Positions 55,749-64,000 of a stretch of DNA of 64,000 nucleotides are shown one piece after another (position 1 is the stretch's first letter; each line of letters starts with the position of its first letter). The DNA lies in assembly GCA_013359125.1 (NCBI GenBank), contig JABWCR010000018.1, positions 1 through 64,000 of the forward strand, given 5' to 3'. The DNA comes from Armatimonadota bacterium (GTDB lineage: Bacteria > Armatimonadota > Fimbriimonadia > Fimbriimonadales > GBS-DC). Position numbers and translations under genes: made by a program. The notes beneath the pieces were generated by a model. The model was not told the DNA's origin. It ran no database searches and saw nothing but the letters and a program-made list of their open reading frames with translations.

Positions 55749-58034
55749 ATGCAAAGCGCCTTAGACTTGCCCGAATCGGTCGCCAATGCCGCCTTTTCCG
55801 ACGGAGAATCGCACTCATCGCCCCTCATTGCGGCTGTGGCCGACATGGATATGGACGGCAAGTTTGGCGAGACGTGGTTCATCGCCACTCCCGATACGAT
55901 CATCATTGTCGGACGCGAACTGTCGTCCGAACGATCGACCGGTCGCCGATTGCCCTGGATGATCAAGAGCGATGAGAACGGACTTGAGGCCAGCGACGAG
56001 GCTGCGCTCATAGCGGCGATTCCCTTTTCCAGTTTGGCCGAGGTGCAGTTGGAGCGGCTCGTGGGCTGTTCGGCATTGACAGCGGTTACAACGGGCGGCA
56101 GCCGCATAGAACTGGCGCGGTTCACCAGCGCGCTCAACGACGCATTCTCCGATGTGGCGCTTCAGGTCAACGCTCTGATCGAAGGGAAGGAGCTTCTCCA
56201 GCCAGCCGGTCGTTCTGCCGCCTGTCCGCGATGCGGACGACCCTACCCGCCCGATTCCAGCTCGTGCCCGGCCTGCCGATCCAAAAAGCAGATTCTCGCC
56301 CGCACCATGATGCTAGCGCGGGACTACTGGCGGTGGATGTTCGTTTCAAGTTTGCTCGCGGCGATTTCTGCAGGAATCGAGCTGCTCCCGCCATTCTTGA
56401 CGATGATGCTGATCGATAGAGTGCTGACGCCGAGAGCGAACTATCACCTTTTCCTGTGGCTGTTGGGCGCGTTGATCGTATCAAGGGTCGTTGGCGTTGG
56501 CATCAACATTCTGCGCGGACGGCTGTCGGCGTGGTTGGGCAGCCGCATCGCGTTTGAACTAAGGTCCAAACTCTTCCAGCATCTGCAGTGGCTGTCTCTC
56601 AGCTACTTTGACCGTCGGCAAATCGGTTCGATCATGAGCCGGGTAACGCGCGACACGGAGGCGCTCTACGACTTTATGGTCAATAGCGCGCCCGCGTTGA
56701 CGGTCAATGCGCTCATGATCGTTGGGATCGGCGTCGCGATGGTCTCGGTCAATTGGCAATTGAGCCTGTTGACGCTGATCCCGGCTCCCTTTATCGTCCT
56801 GCTGGCTCGGGCGGCTTGGCGAAGGATCACTCGCATATGGCGCCGATATTGGCATCGCTGGGCGCGGCTGAACGCCCACCTGAGCGGAGCCTTGAGCGGT
56901 GCAAGGGAGGTTCGCGCCTTTACTCAAGAAGAGCGCGAGATCGGCACCTTCGATCGGCGCAATCTGGAGATTGCGGACAGCGGTATGCGGGCCGGGCAGA
57001 TCAGCGCAACGATCTATCCGTTGGTCGGTTTTATGGTCATGTCCAGTTCGTTCATCATCTGGTATGTGGGCGGCAAGGGCGTGTTGGGCGGCACGATCAG
57101 CCTTGGGCAACTGGTGGCGTTCTTGGCCTATGTGGGAATGCTGTACGGACCGCTGAACGTGGTTACGAACATCATGGATTGGGCATCGCGCACGGTTACG
57201 GCAGCGGAGCGAGTGTTCGAGGCGCTCGATACGGAACCTGAAGTGCAGGATGCGCCCGAGGCGAAAAGCCTGGATCGGGTCGAAGGCGAAATCCGGTTTG
57301 AGGCCGTTTCCTTCGGCTACGAGGCGCATCGACTGGCATTGGAAGAGATCGATCTGAAAATCGAGCCGGGCGAGATGATCGGCCTGGTTGGCCATTCTGG
57401 CTCCGGCAAGAGCACGCTGATCAATTTGGTCTGTCGTTTTTACGATCCAGACCGCGGTCGGATCACATTGGACGGCCTTGATCTGCGCGAGATCAAGGCG
57501 CGCGATTTGCGCGGTCAGATCGGCGTTGTTCTTCAAGATACCTTTCTGTTCCCCGGCTCGATTCGCGAGAACATTGCCTACGCCAAGCCAAACGCCGACC
57601 AGGAGGCCATCATGAGCGCGGCAAAGGCGGCTCACGCCCACGGTTTCATCATGCGGTTCCCGGACGGCTACGACACGTGGGTCGGGGAGCGCGGGCATCG
57701 GTTGTCCGGCGGCGAAAGGCAACGGATCGCCATTGCTCGGGCGATCTTGCGCGATCCGAAGATCTTGATTCTAGACGAGGCGACCAGCGCGGTCGATACG
57801 GAGACCGAGCGACAGATTCAGGAGGCTTTGGATTACTTGGTGCAGGGCCGCACGACGATCGCCATCGCCCATCGGCTGTCAACGCTCCGCCATGCGGATC
57901 GAATAGTCGTCTTGGAAAAGGGTCGGATCGTGGAGGAGGGCTCGCACGAAGAGCTGATGGAGTTGGGCGGCGTGTATGGCCGATTGGTGAACATGCAGTT
58001 AGAGCTGGCCAAAAACCGCCTGGTGGTTGAGTAG
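55749..58034 (+). CDS. ABC exporter half-transporter with N-terminal novel domain and zinc ribbon
   Basis: A 761-aa protein. Residues about 1-155 form an unrecognised domain (ETWFIATPDTIIIVGREL; FSSLAEVQLERLVGCSA) resembling a PH-like fold. A zinc ribbon follows (ACPRCGRPYPP and SCPACRSKK, about 158-180). Six helices of a type-I exporter come next (SSLLAAISAGIELLPPFLTMM onwards). The ATPase has Walker A VGHSGSGKSTLIN, signature LSGGERQRIAIARAI and Walker B ILILDEATSAVD. The substrate may be lipid, drug or peptide. The extra N-terminus is unusual and could sense or recruit partners. Confidence 0.9.
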   Translation: MQSALDLPESVANAAFSDGESHSSPLIAAVADMDMDGKFGETWFIATPDTIIIVGRELSSERSTGRRLPWMIKSDENGLEASDEAALIAAIPFSSLAEVQLERLVGCSALTAVTTGGSRIELARFTSALNDAFSDVALQVNALIEGKELLQPAGRSAACPRCGRPYPPDSSSCPACRSKKQILARTMMLARDYWRWMFVSSLLAAISAGIELLPPFLTMMLIDRVLTPRANYHLFLWLLGALIVSRVVGVGINILRGRLSAWLGSRIAFELRSKLFQHLQWLSLSYFDRRQIGSIMSRVTRDTEALYDFMVNSAPALTVNALMIVGIGVAMVSVNWQLSLLTLIPAPFIVLLARAAWRRITRIWRRYWHRWARLNAHLSGALSGAREVRAFTQEEREIGTFDRRNLEIADSGMRAGQISATIYPLVGFMVMSSSFIIWYVGGKGVLGGTISLGQLVAFLAYVGMLYGPLNVVTNIMDWASRTVTAAERVFEALDTEPEVQDAPEAKSLDRVEGEIRFEAVSFGYEAHRLALEEIDLKIEPGEMIGLVGHSGSGKSTLINLVCRFYDPDRGRITLDGLDLREIKARDLRGQIGVVLQDTFLFPGSIRENIAYAKPNADQEAIMSAAKAAHAHGFIMRFPDGYDTWVGERGHRLSGGERQRIAIARAILRDPKILILDEATSAVDTETERQIQEALDYLVQGRTTIAIAHRLSTLRHADRIVVLEKGRIVEEGSHEELMELGGVYGRLVNMQLELAKNRLVVE

Positions 58035-58035
58035 G

Positions 58036-59349
58036 CTACTTGTTGACGACTGAGGCATGGCCGTCGGCATAGACGACCGCGCGCCGGCCCCCTCCCAAAG
58101 ATATGTAACCTAACTCTGTTTGAGACGGATTTGCGACTTTTCCAATGTCCCCGCCGCCAAAGGTATAGACAAAGCCGTCGAGCAGGTCGTCCGTCTTGAG
58201 ATAGGGCCCTAACTTCTGCTGCAAATCCGGACCGGGAGGCGGGAGAATGTCGTCCTCATCTGCGGCGTACATAAGGATAGCCATGCCGACCTGTCTCGCA
58301 TTGCTCAGCGCTCTCGTTTGTTCGGCAGAGCCGATCAACAGTTCCAACTGCTCTGCCGACGCTCGAATTAAGTTCACCATCCATAGCGCGTTGTTGGACG
58401 TGTAGGCCAGGCGCGTTCCGGTCGGAGCGAACGATGCATATTCGACATCTGCCGAAAGCAAAACAGGACTCTTGCCATCGTCGCGCATTATCCAGAGCGA
58501 AGACTTTCGGGCCGTTGCGCCTTCTGTCAGGCTTGCGACGTTGGTTCCAATCTCTAACTTTAGTTGCAAGTCCTCGCGCTCATGCAGCTCCTCTTCGTCC
58601 TGCAAATCGAAGAACAGGTCCCCGTCTTTCGGCTCTGGGCAGGGCGCTGGCGTCAATGTGGCCGCACTAAGGTCCACCATATAGTGGCGCGCATCGATCG
58701 ACTTCGCCTCATCCAGTTTGACGCCTTCTAAGTAGATGCGCTTGCCGTCGGCGCTGTAAAACAGCATCCACATCCGTTCTCGGTCCGGCATGGCGAATTG
58801 GCCGCGCGTGCCGCCGTCCAGTAACACAAACGCCCGGTGATCGTCCGTCAGCCATGCGGTGGCGCCGTTTGAATTGGGCGCACGCACGACGGTGATGTTG
58901 CTTTCGGTCTCCATCAGCGTTCGATGCGTGCCGCGCGCCCCGTCGATCACCACGAGGCGATTCTTGGGCACGTCCGTATCGGAGCCTACAGTAACGAGCG
59001 CGTGGGCAAATTCGTTCGAATGCCAACCGAAATTCATGACGGTGATCTTCTCGTCGCGAGTCTGAAATCCGTTCCACCCCCGGCTCGTTTGCGCGTCGTA
59101 TATGTAGATCGTCGTCTCGACCGGCAAAGGTTTGAGCGTGTTCGGGTTGAAGGTCGTCCATTCTCGTCTTGCAGCCAAATATCGGCCATTGGGCGACCAA
59201 CAGAACTTGCGCACCACCGGGTTTGCGGCAACTTCGGCGACAAACGGGATGTAGCCGTGCGTGTCGAACAGGACCACGTTCTTGTTCTGTGCGGCCGCCG
59301 TGCCAGCGATCATCAACCCTAACGCGAGCGCCCTAGTAATCATCTCCAA
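58036..59349 (-). CDS. Exported WD40-like propeller protein with C-terminal H-X9-DG pilin-type motif
   Basis: A 437-aa exported protein with a signal peptide about residues 1-21. Propeller-like blades follow (KFCWSPNGRYLAARR, FAPTGTRLAYTSN). Its end carries SNARQVGMAILMYAADEDDILPPP and ADGHASVV, typical of DUF1559-like/H-X9-DG pilin-related sequences common in Planctomycetes and Armatimonadota. The role is unknown. It is convergent with the ABC exporter, leaving 1 nt between stops. Confidence 0.75.
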   Translation of the reverse strand: MEMITRALALGLMIAGTAAAQNKNVVLFDTHGYIPFVAEVAANPVVRKFCWSPNGRYLAARREWTTFNPNTLKPLPVETTIYIYDAQTSRGWNGFQTRDEKITVMNFGWHSNEFAHALVTVGSDTDVPKNRLVVIDGARGTHRTLMETESNITVVRAPNSNGATAWLTDDHRAFVLLDGGTRGQFAMPDRERMWMLFYSADGKRIYLEGVKLDEAKSIDARHYMVDLSAATLTPAPCPEPKDGDLFFDLQDEEELHEREDLQLKLEIGTNVASLTEGATARKSSLWIMRDDGKSPVLLSADVEYASFAPTGTRLAYTSNNALWMVNLIRASAEQLELLIGSAEQTRALSNARQVGMAILMYAADEDDILPPPGPDLQQKLGPYLKTDDLLDGFVYTFGGGDIGKVANPSQTELGYISLGGGRRAVVYADGHASVVNK

Positions 59350-61516
59350 ACATCCCCCTTGCCTCGTCTCGCGAGATCAATATCTGTCTCGGGCGAGGGC
59401 CGTCTAGCGGGCTGACGATGCCGCGCCGCTCCATGATGTCCAACAGACGCGCCGCGCGACCATAGCCGATCTTGAGGCGTCGTTGCAACAGCGATGTCGA
59501 AGCCTGCCCTTGCGCCACGACGACTTTGACGGCATCGACGTACATCGCATCCTCCTCTTCCTCGTCAAAGCTTCCGCGCCTGCCGCCGCCCGTCTCCCCC
59601 TCGTCTTCTGGGGAGATCAGGTAGCTTGGTTCGCCTTGCGCTTTCCAGAAGTTGACGATCTCGGAAATCTCGCTTTCGGAGACATAGCAGCCTTGGATGC
59701 GAGTCGGTTTGGCAGAATCGATAGGCATGAAGAGCATGTCGCCGCGCCCTAACAGTCGTTCGGCGCCGGTTTTGTCCAGAATCGTGCGGCTGTCGATCTG
59801 GCTGGAGACCGCAAAGGCGATTCGGCTGCTGATGTTGGCTTTGATCGTGCCCGTGATCACGTCTACGCTCGGCCGTTGGGTGGCGATCACTAGGTGAATG
59901 CCCGTCGCCCTTGCCAATTGTGCGACGCGGGTTATGGAATCTTCCACTTCGCCAGCCGCTTGCATCATCAGGTCGGCCAGCTCGTCAACGACGACCACCA
60001 CGTAGGGTAGTCGCTCGTGCGGCTGGACTTTCTCGTTGTATCCGATGATGTTGCGAACGGACGAGGTCGCGAACAGTTCGTATCGCCGGTCCATCTCGCG
60101 CAGCACTGCTCGAAAGGCGCCCGACGCATGAGCGACATTCTTGACGACCGGGCACATCAGGTGGGGGATGCCGGCAAAGAGCGAGAGCTCTACGCGCTTG
60201 GGATCGATCAAAACAAGGCGAACCTGGTCGGGCGTCGAACGGAAAAGCAGGCACGAGATGAGGCTGAGCAGGCACATGCTCTTGCCGGAGTTGGTGCTGC
60301 CGCCGATCAGCATGTGGGGCATCTGGGTCAGGTCGGCAAATTTGTTTTGAGCGCCGACGTCTTTGCCCAGCGCGATCATAAGAGGCTTGTCGGGCTTCCA
60401 GAACTTCGGGTCGTCCATCACCTCTCGCAAGGTAACGATCTGAGGGTGATCGTTCGGAACCTCGACCCCGATCGCGCTCTTGCCGGGTATTGGAGCCTCG
60501 ACGCGCACCGCGATTGCAGCTAGAGCCATGGCCAGGTTGTCGGCCAAGTTGACGACCTTGCTGACTTTAATGCCCGGATCGAGTTGGATTTCGTATCGAG
60601 TAACGGTCGGACCGTGGGCGATCTCGACCACGTTGCTTCCAATGCCGAACTCTTCTAAGGTGCGTTCGAGCACTTCGATCTTCTGTTTAAGCTCCGGCTG
60701 CGAGCGCTTGGGCTGCGGCTGGGCAGGTTGCAAAAGGGTGATAGGCGGCAGCTGATATTCGCCAACCGGCCTCGGGGCGTCTAATTTGGCGACTCGCTTG
60801 AGCTTGGGCGATGGCTCGATCTGCTTGGTTTCAGGTTCCGGCTCTAACTCGAGCTTTTCGCGAACCGGTCGCTCGCGAACAGGCTTTCGCAGCGCCACGA
60901 CCGCCTTCTCGCTCACGTTGGTAGCGGCGCCGGTTACTACTTTAGCCCCGGTGGAGGCGCGGTCCCATCCGCTGCTCAATCCTCGCCAGATGGATTGAGC
61001 AATCGTGGCGATCGGCGCGCTGGCGATCATCATCACGGCCAAGATAGCCATGATGGCCAGTACAAAGGGGCGTGCGGCGCCAAATCCGACATGAAGTAGA
61101 AAGCCAGAGACCGAGCCGACGTAACCGCCTTGCGCCTTTAGGAACTCAGCGTCATACCAATTGCCCGAGGCAGGCGGGTTGGCCAGCGCGGCCAGCACAG
61201 TAACGAACAAGAGCGCAGACCCAATCAACACTTCGGGCGCAGAGCGCCGCTCTTTGCCCGCATAGATAGCGACGGCGGCCACCCAGAACATCAATGGGAA
61301 GATAAAAGCGCCCATCCCAAAAGTGAGCGTTAGTCCGCTGCGCAACGCTCGACCGATCTCGCCGCTGTCGGGCAAGATCAAGCAGACGAGGGCTAACGCG
61401 CCGGCGGCTGCAAGGCCGAACGCCGCTCGGTCGTAAAAACGAGCGTCCCTCTCCTTGGGCGGCTCCGGACGTCGGCGAGCGGTTCGCCTCGAATTGCTGG
61501 TGCGGCGCGATGCCAT
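59333..61516 (-). CDS. ftsK: DNA translocase FtsK/SpoIIIE
   Basis: A 727-aa motor that clears DNA from the division site. Four membrane helices lie in residues about 30-175. A linker with many charged residues follows, then the alpha/beta domain with [20 protein letters not shown], Walker [14 protein letters not shown], Walker [13 protein letters not shown] and a C-terminal gamma winged helix ([20 protein letters not shown]). ATG 61516 sits 7 nt after a TACAAT box. A 14-residue longer start (61558) is less likely. Confidence 0.94.
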   Translation of the reverse strand: MASRRTSNSRRTARRRPEPPKERDARFYDRAAFGLAAAGALALVCLILPDSGEIGRALRSGLTLTFGMGAFIFPLMFWVAAVAIYAGKERRSAPEVLIGSALLFVTVLAALANPPASGNWYDAEFLKAQGGYVGSVSGFLLHVGFGAARPFVLAIMAILAVMMIASAPIATIAQSIWRGLSSGWDRASTGAKVVTGAATNVSEKAVVALRKPVRERPVREKLELEPEPETKQIEPSPKLKRVAKLDAPRPVGEYQLPPITLLQPAQPQPKRSQPELKQKIEVLERTLEEFGIGSNVVEIAHGPTVTRYEIQLDPGIKVSKVVNLADNLAMALAAIAVRVEAPIPGKSAIGVEVPNDHPQIVTLREVMDDPKFWKPDKPLMIALGKDVGAQNKFADLTQMPHMLIGGSTNSGKSMCLLSLISCLLFRSTPDQVRLVLIDPKRVELSLFAGIPHLMCPVVKNVAHASGAFRAVLREMDRRYELFATSSVRNIIGYNEKVQPHERLPYVVVVVDELADLMMQAAGEVEDSITRVAQLARATGIHLVIATQRPSVDVITGTIKANISSRIAFAVSSQIDSRTILDKTGAERLLGRGDMLFMPIDSAKPTRIQGCYVSESEISEIVNFWKAQGEPSYLISPEDEGETGGGRRGSFDEEEEDAMYVDAVKVVVAQGQASTSLLQRRLKIGYGRAARLLDIMERRGIVSPLDGPRPRQILISRDEARGMFGDDY

Positions 61517-61523
61517 GCCGCCT

Positions 61524-61529
61524 ATTGTA
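61524..61529 (-). promoter_or_regulatory. Leaderless ftsK promoter
   Basis: TACAAT on the minus strand, ending 7 nt before the ATG at 61516. AGGCGG in the gap is a possible but very close ribosome-binding site. Confidence 0.5.
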
Positions 61530-61577
61530 GCCGTTTTAGGTAGACAATTGCAACCCATAAGGGGGCGGGGCGGATGT

Positions 61578-61585
61578 GGTACTAT
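61578..61585 (+). promoter_or_regulatory. -10 box of secA
   Basis: GGTACTAT, about 43 nt before the ATG, with AAGGA (61616-61620) 8 nt before the start codon. Confidence 0.5.
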
Positions 61586-61628
61586 TGACCCTGCCGGAAC
61601 CCATTCTTACCCTTTAAGGAAACCCTGG

Positions 61629-64000
61629 ATGCTGAAGACCCTGCTGAAGAAAGTATTTGACGATAAAGAGAAAGAACTCCGCATATTTCGCGAGATAGTT
61701 AGACAGATTAACGACTTAGAGGACTCGGTCAAGAGCCTCAGCGAGGATCAGCTGAAGGAAGCGACCGATCGCCTGAAATCCGAGGTTGCTGACGGCAAAA
61801 CCCTCGATCAGGTTATGCCGGAGGCATTCGCCCTCGTGCGCGAAGCCGGTCGCCGATACCTGAAAATGCGCCACTTTGACGTTCAGTTGATGGGCGGCAT
61901 GGCGCTGCACCAAGGCCGGATTGCCGAAATGCGAACGGGAGAAGGCAAGACGCTTGTCGCAACCCTGCCGCTCTACCTAAACGCGCTGGAGGGCAAGGGA
62001 GCGCATCTCGTAACCGTCAACGACTACCTTGCTCGGCGCGACGCCGTGTGGATGGGGCCGCTGTTTGCAAAGCTGGGCCTCAGCGTTGGAGTCATTCAGG
62101 GCCAAAGCGTCGATTCTGACGAGTTAGGCGGATCCTACGTACTGGAGTTAGGCTACGAGCATCCCGACCCGCGCTATGCTCATCTGCGGCCCTGTTCTCG
62201 AAAGGAAGCCTATGCCTGCGACATCACCTATGGTACGAACCACGAATTTGCGTTCGACTACCTGCGCGACAACATGAGCATGGCGCTCGACCAGATGGTC
62301 CAGCGCGATCCCTTCTATGCCATCGTGGACGAGGTGGACAGCATTCTAATCGACGAGGCGCGAACGCCGCATATCATATCGGGCGCTGTACAAGAGGATG
62401 TGAGCGTTTACTATCGCGTCAACGATGTGGTGAAGCGGCTTCAGGAAGGCACGGATTACACGCTCGAGGAAAAGCACCGATCCGCCTTGCCGACCGAAAA
62501 GGGCATGGACAAGCTGGAGCAGATGCTGGGCATCACCAGCCTTGCGCACGATCCCGACATGATGCACTACGTGTCAGCCGGTCTTAAAGCGCACGCGCTC
62601 TACAAGAAGGACGTGCATTATGTCGTCAAAGACGGCGAGATCGTGATCGTGGACGAGTTTACGGGCCGCATGATGTTCGGGCGTCGATTTGGCGACGGTC
62701 TGCATCAAGCGATCGAGGCGAAGGAAGGCGTGCGGATCAAGCAGGAAAGCCAGACCATCGCCGTCGTAACTTTCCAGAACTACTTCCGAATGTATCCCAA
62801 ACTGGCGGGAATGACCGGCACGGCCAAGACGGAAGAGGAAGAGTTCCGACGGATCTACGGTTTGGACGTATTTGAGATTCCGACCAACCGCCCAATGATT
62901 CGAACCGACCATCCCGATGTCGTGTTTAGGACGCTGGACATGAAGTTTCGCGGCATTGCGATGGAGATCTTGCGCTTATACGGTCGGCAGCAACCGGTGC
63001 TGGTCGGCACGCGATCGATCGAGATGTCCGAGGTGGTTTCGCAGCGTCTGACGTATGATCGATTGCAACTGGTCGCGCTGATCGAGCACATTCGCCACGC
63101 AACCAAAGAAAGCGGCAAGGCCGACAAGAAGCGGCAGGAAGAAATCCGGCAGATGCTCAATCAGCCATTCAACAAGCTGACCATGCGGGATCTGGCGCCA
63201 GTGGCGAGGGAGTTAGAGATCGACCCCGCTCCCAACGCTACAAGCCGGGTGGATTGGCTGCTGAAGAAGTTTGAGTTGGGCGAAGAGTGCCGGGAGCGAT
63301 TGCAAGAAGCGCTGGAGCACGGCGTGCCGCACAGCGTCTTGAACGCCAAATTTCACGAAAAGGAAGCCATCATCATCGCCAGCGCAGGTCGAAAGGGCGC
63401 GGTAACAATTGCGACCAACATGGCCGGTCGCGGCGTCGATATTTTGTTGGGCGGTCGGGTGCAGGCTGCCGGGGCGAACGAGCAAAACGGCGAGGAAGAG
63501 ATCGAGTTTCGACGCGGCGGCAAAATGCGCGCGCTGCCGCCGTTGCCGCTCTCCGATCAAGAGCGATCCGAGGCCGCCGAAGAAGTGCGAAAGCTAGGCG
63601 GGTTGATGATCTTGGGCACGGAGCGGCACGAGAGCCGGCGCATCGACAACCAGTTGCGGGGTCGCGCAGGGCGTCAAGGCGATCCGGGCGAGTCGAGGTT
63701 CTTCTTGTCGCTAGAGGACGAGTTCATTCGGCTCTTTGGCGACAAGGTTTCGGGAAATCCGCTCTTGCGCGCCTGGCCCGAAGAGGAGCCATTGGCCGCC
63801 AAGATCCTAAGCAAGGCGGTTGAAGGCGCTCAAAAGCGCGTCGAACTTCACAACTTTGCAATTCGTAAACACGTCCTGCAATACGACGACGTGCTGAACA
63901 ATCAGAGGCAGGTCGTCTACCGCCAGCGCAGGCGCATTTTGGAAGGGCACGATCTGCGCGATACCATCGTGCAATACTTGGACGAAGTGTTGGAAGAGCG
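61629..64000 (+). CDS. secA: Preprotein translocase ATPase SecA (5' part; runs off the window)
   Basis: The first 790 residues of SecA, the motor of Sec export. Walker A is [14 protein letters not shown], the DEAD-like box is [17 protein letters not shown], and [26 protein letters not shown] and [17 protein letters not shown] are all present. An insertion of about 85-90 residues lies between the SIEMSE and [13 protein letters not shown] motifs (about 63035-63315). There is another of about 30 residues near 62110-62210, and a third near 63460-63590. The C-terminal end and any zinc tail lie beyond the window. Confidence 0.96.
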   Translation, partial: MLKTLLKKVFDDKEKELRIFREIVRQINDLEDSVKSLSEDQLKEATDRLKSEVADGKTLDQVMPEAFALVREAGRRYLKMRHFDVQLMGGMALHQGRIAEMRTGEGKTLVATLPLYLNALEGKGAHLVTVNDYLARRDAVWMGPLFAKLGLSVGVIQGQSVDSDELGGSYVLELGYEHPDPRYAHLRPCSRKEAYACDITYGTNHEFAFDYLRDNMSMALDQMVQRDPFYAIVDEVDSILIDEARTPHIISGAVQEDVSVYYRVNDVVKRLQEGTDYTLEEKHRSALPTEKGMDKLEQMLGITSLAHDPDMMHYVSAGLKAHALYKKDVHYVVKDGEIVIVDEFTGRMMFGRRFGDGLHQAIEAKEGVRIKQESQTIAVVTFQNYFRMYPKLAGMTGTAKTEEEEFRRIYGLDVFEIPTNRPMIRTDHPDVVFRTLDMKFRGIAMEILRLYGRQQPVLVGTRSIEMSEVVSQRLTYDRLQLVALIEHIRHATKESGKADKKRQEEIRQMLNQPFNKLTMRDLAPVARELEIDPAPNATSRVDWLLKKFELGEECRERLQEALEHGVPHSVLNAKFHEKEAIIIASAGRKGAVTIATNMAGRGVDILLGGRVQAAGANEQNGEEEIEFRRGGKMRALPPLPLSDQERSEAAEEVRKLGGLMILGTERHESRRIDNQLRGRAGRQGDPGESRFFLSLEDEFIRLFGDKVSGNPLLRAWPEEEPLAAKILSKAVEGAQKRVELHNFAIRKHVLQYDDVLNNQRQVVYRQRRRILEGHDLRDTIVQYLDEVLEE

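Noticed and set aside
56559-57722. 387-aa minus-strand ORF opposite the ABC exporter
   Set aside because: The plus strand encodes intact Walker A and signature motifs across the same bases.
1-64000. CRISPR arrays, rRNA genes, integrases and intact prophages
   Set aside because: No regularly spaced direct repeats, no rRNA-like sequence and no integrase or phage structural genes were seen. Only the short remnant at 10715-11217 hints at a mobile element.

Overview
The window is about 64 kb of dense, GC-rich bacterial chromosome with roughly 60 genes, two tRNAs and almost no intergenic space. The cell is a diderm: there is a porin-like barrel, an LptD/OstA-like protein, four PEP-CTERM proteins and Sec/Tat export. 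The mix of single-copy genes (ftsK, secA, ftsY, hisS, rnj, upp, pyrRB), PEP-CTERM proteins, a DUF6754 membrane cluster and a SecA with large insertions suggests Armatimonadota (Fimbriimonadia-like). This assignment is inference from gene content; I could not run a phylogeny.

Layout. 1-6.7 kb (minus): PP2C phosphatase, RNase J, a PhyH-type oxygenase, a UbiD decarboxylase and an alpha/beta hydrolase. 6.7-10.3 kb (plus): Tat-exported superoxide dismutase, a tandem pair of small membrane coiled-coil proteins, a tryptophanase-like lyase and ComF. 10.4-11.2 kb: tRNA-Pro, tRNA-Arg and a frameshifted remnant. 11.2-18.4 kb (minus): iron uptake with a split FeoB, preceded by a probable metalloregulator operator, then a CDF exporter and a two-subunit NAD-type formate dehydrogenase. 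18.5-21.1 kb (minus): ANKH-like transporter and rhamnulokinase. 21.2-30.8 kb (plus): pyrR-pyrB, an unusual IS200/IS605-transposase-like/sigma-region-4 fusion, VKOR-DsbA, hisS, PD40 protein, M28 peptidase, cobalamin-binding protein, upp, response regulator-PilZ. 30.8-33.1 kb: ftsY and deoB (minus) around a small plus-strand gene. 33.1-39.3 kb (plus): MFS transporter, porin, PEP-CTERM protein and a translationally coupled four-gene membrane operon of unknown function. 39.3-45.9 kb (minus): six-gene operon hisC, sbcC/rad50-like, ribD-like, ABC-2 exporter pair, DUF6544-like. 46.2-58.0 kb: tandem PEP-CTERM paralogs, ceramidase-SCP2 fusion, lipoprotein-sorting-like protein, YtxH protein, sugar-binding lipoprotein, OstA-like protein, another PEP-CTERM protein, a short-chain dehydrogenase, a pseudo-receiver and an ABC exporter with an unusual N-terminus. 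58.0-64 kb: beta-propeller protein, ftsK, and secA running off the end.

Regulation. Many first genes have a recognisable extended -10 box (GGTAnnAT) only 6-7 nt before the start codon and no Shine-Dalgarno sequence, so leaderless mRNAs appear common. Genes inside operons overlap by 1-20 nt. Secreted and PEP-CTERM genes instead have strong Shine-Dalgarno leaders and hairpin terminators.

Best leads for new biology: (i) the four-gene membrane operon at 36147-39323; (ii) the catalytically dead TnpA-like domain fused to a sigma-70 region 4 at 22723-23424; (iii) the leaderless promoter architecture, including a perfect palindromic divergent promoter between deoB and the MFS gene; (iv) the split FeoB operon with its operator.
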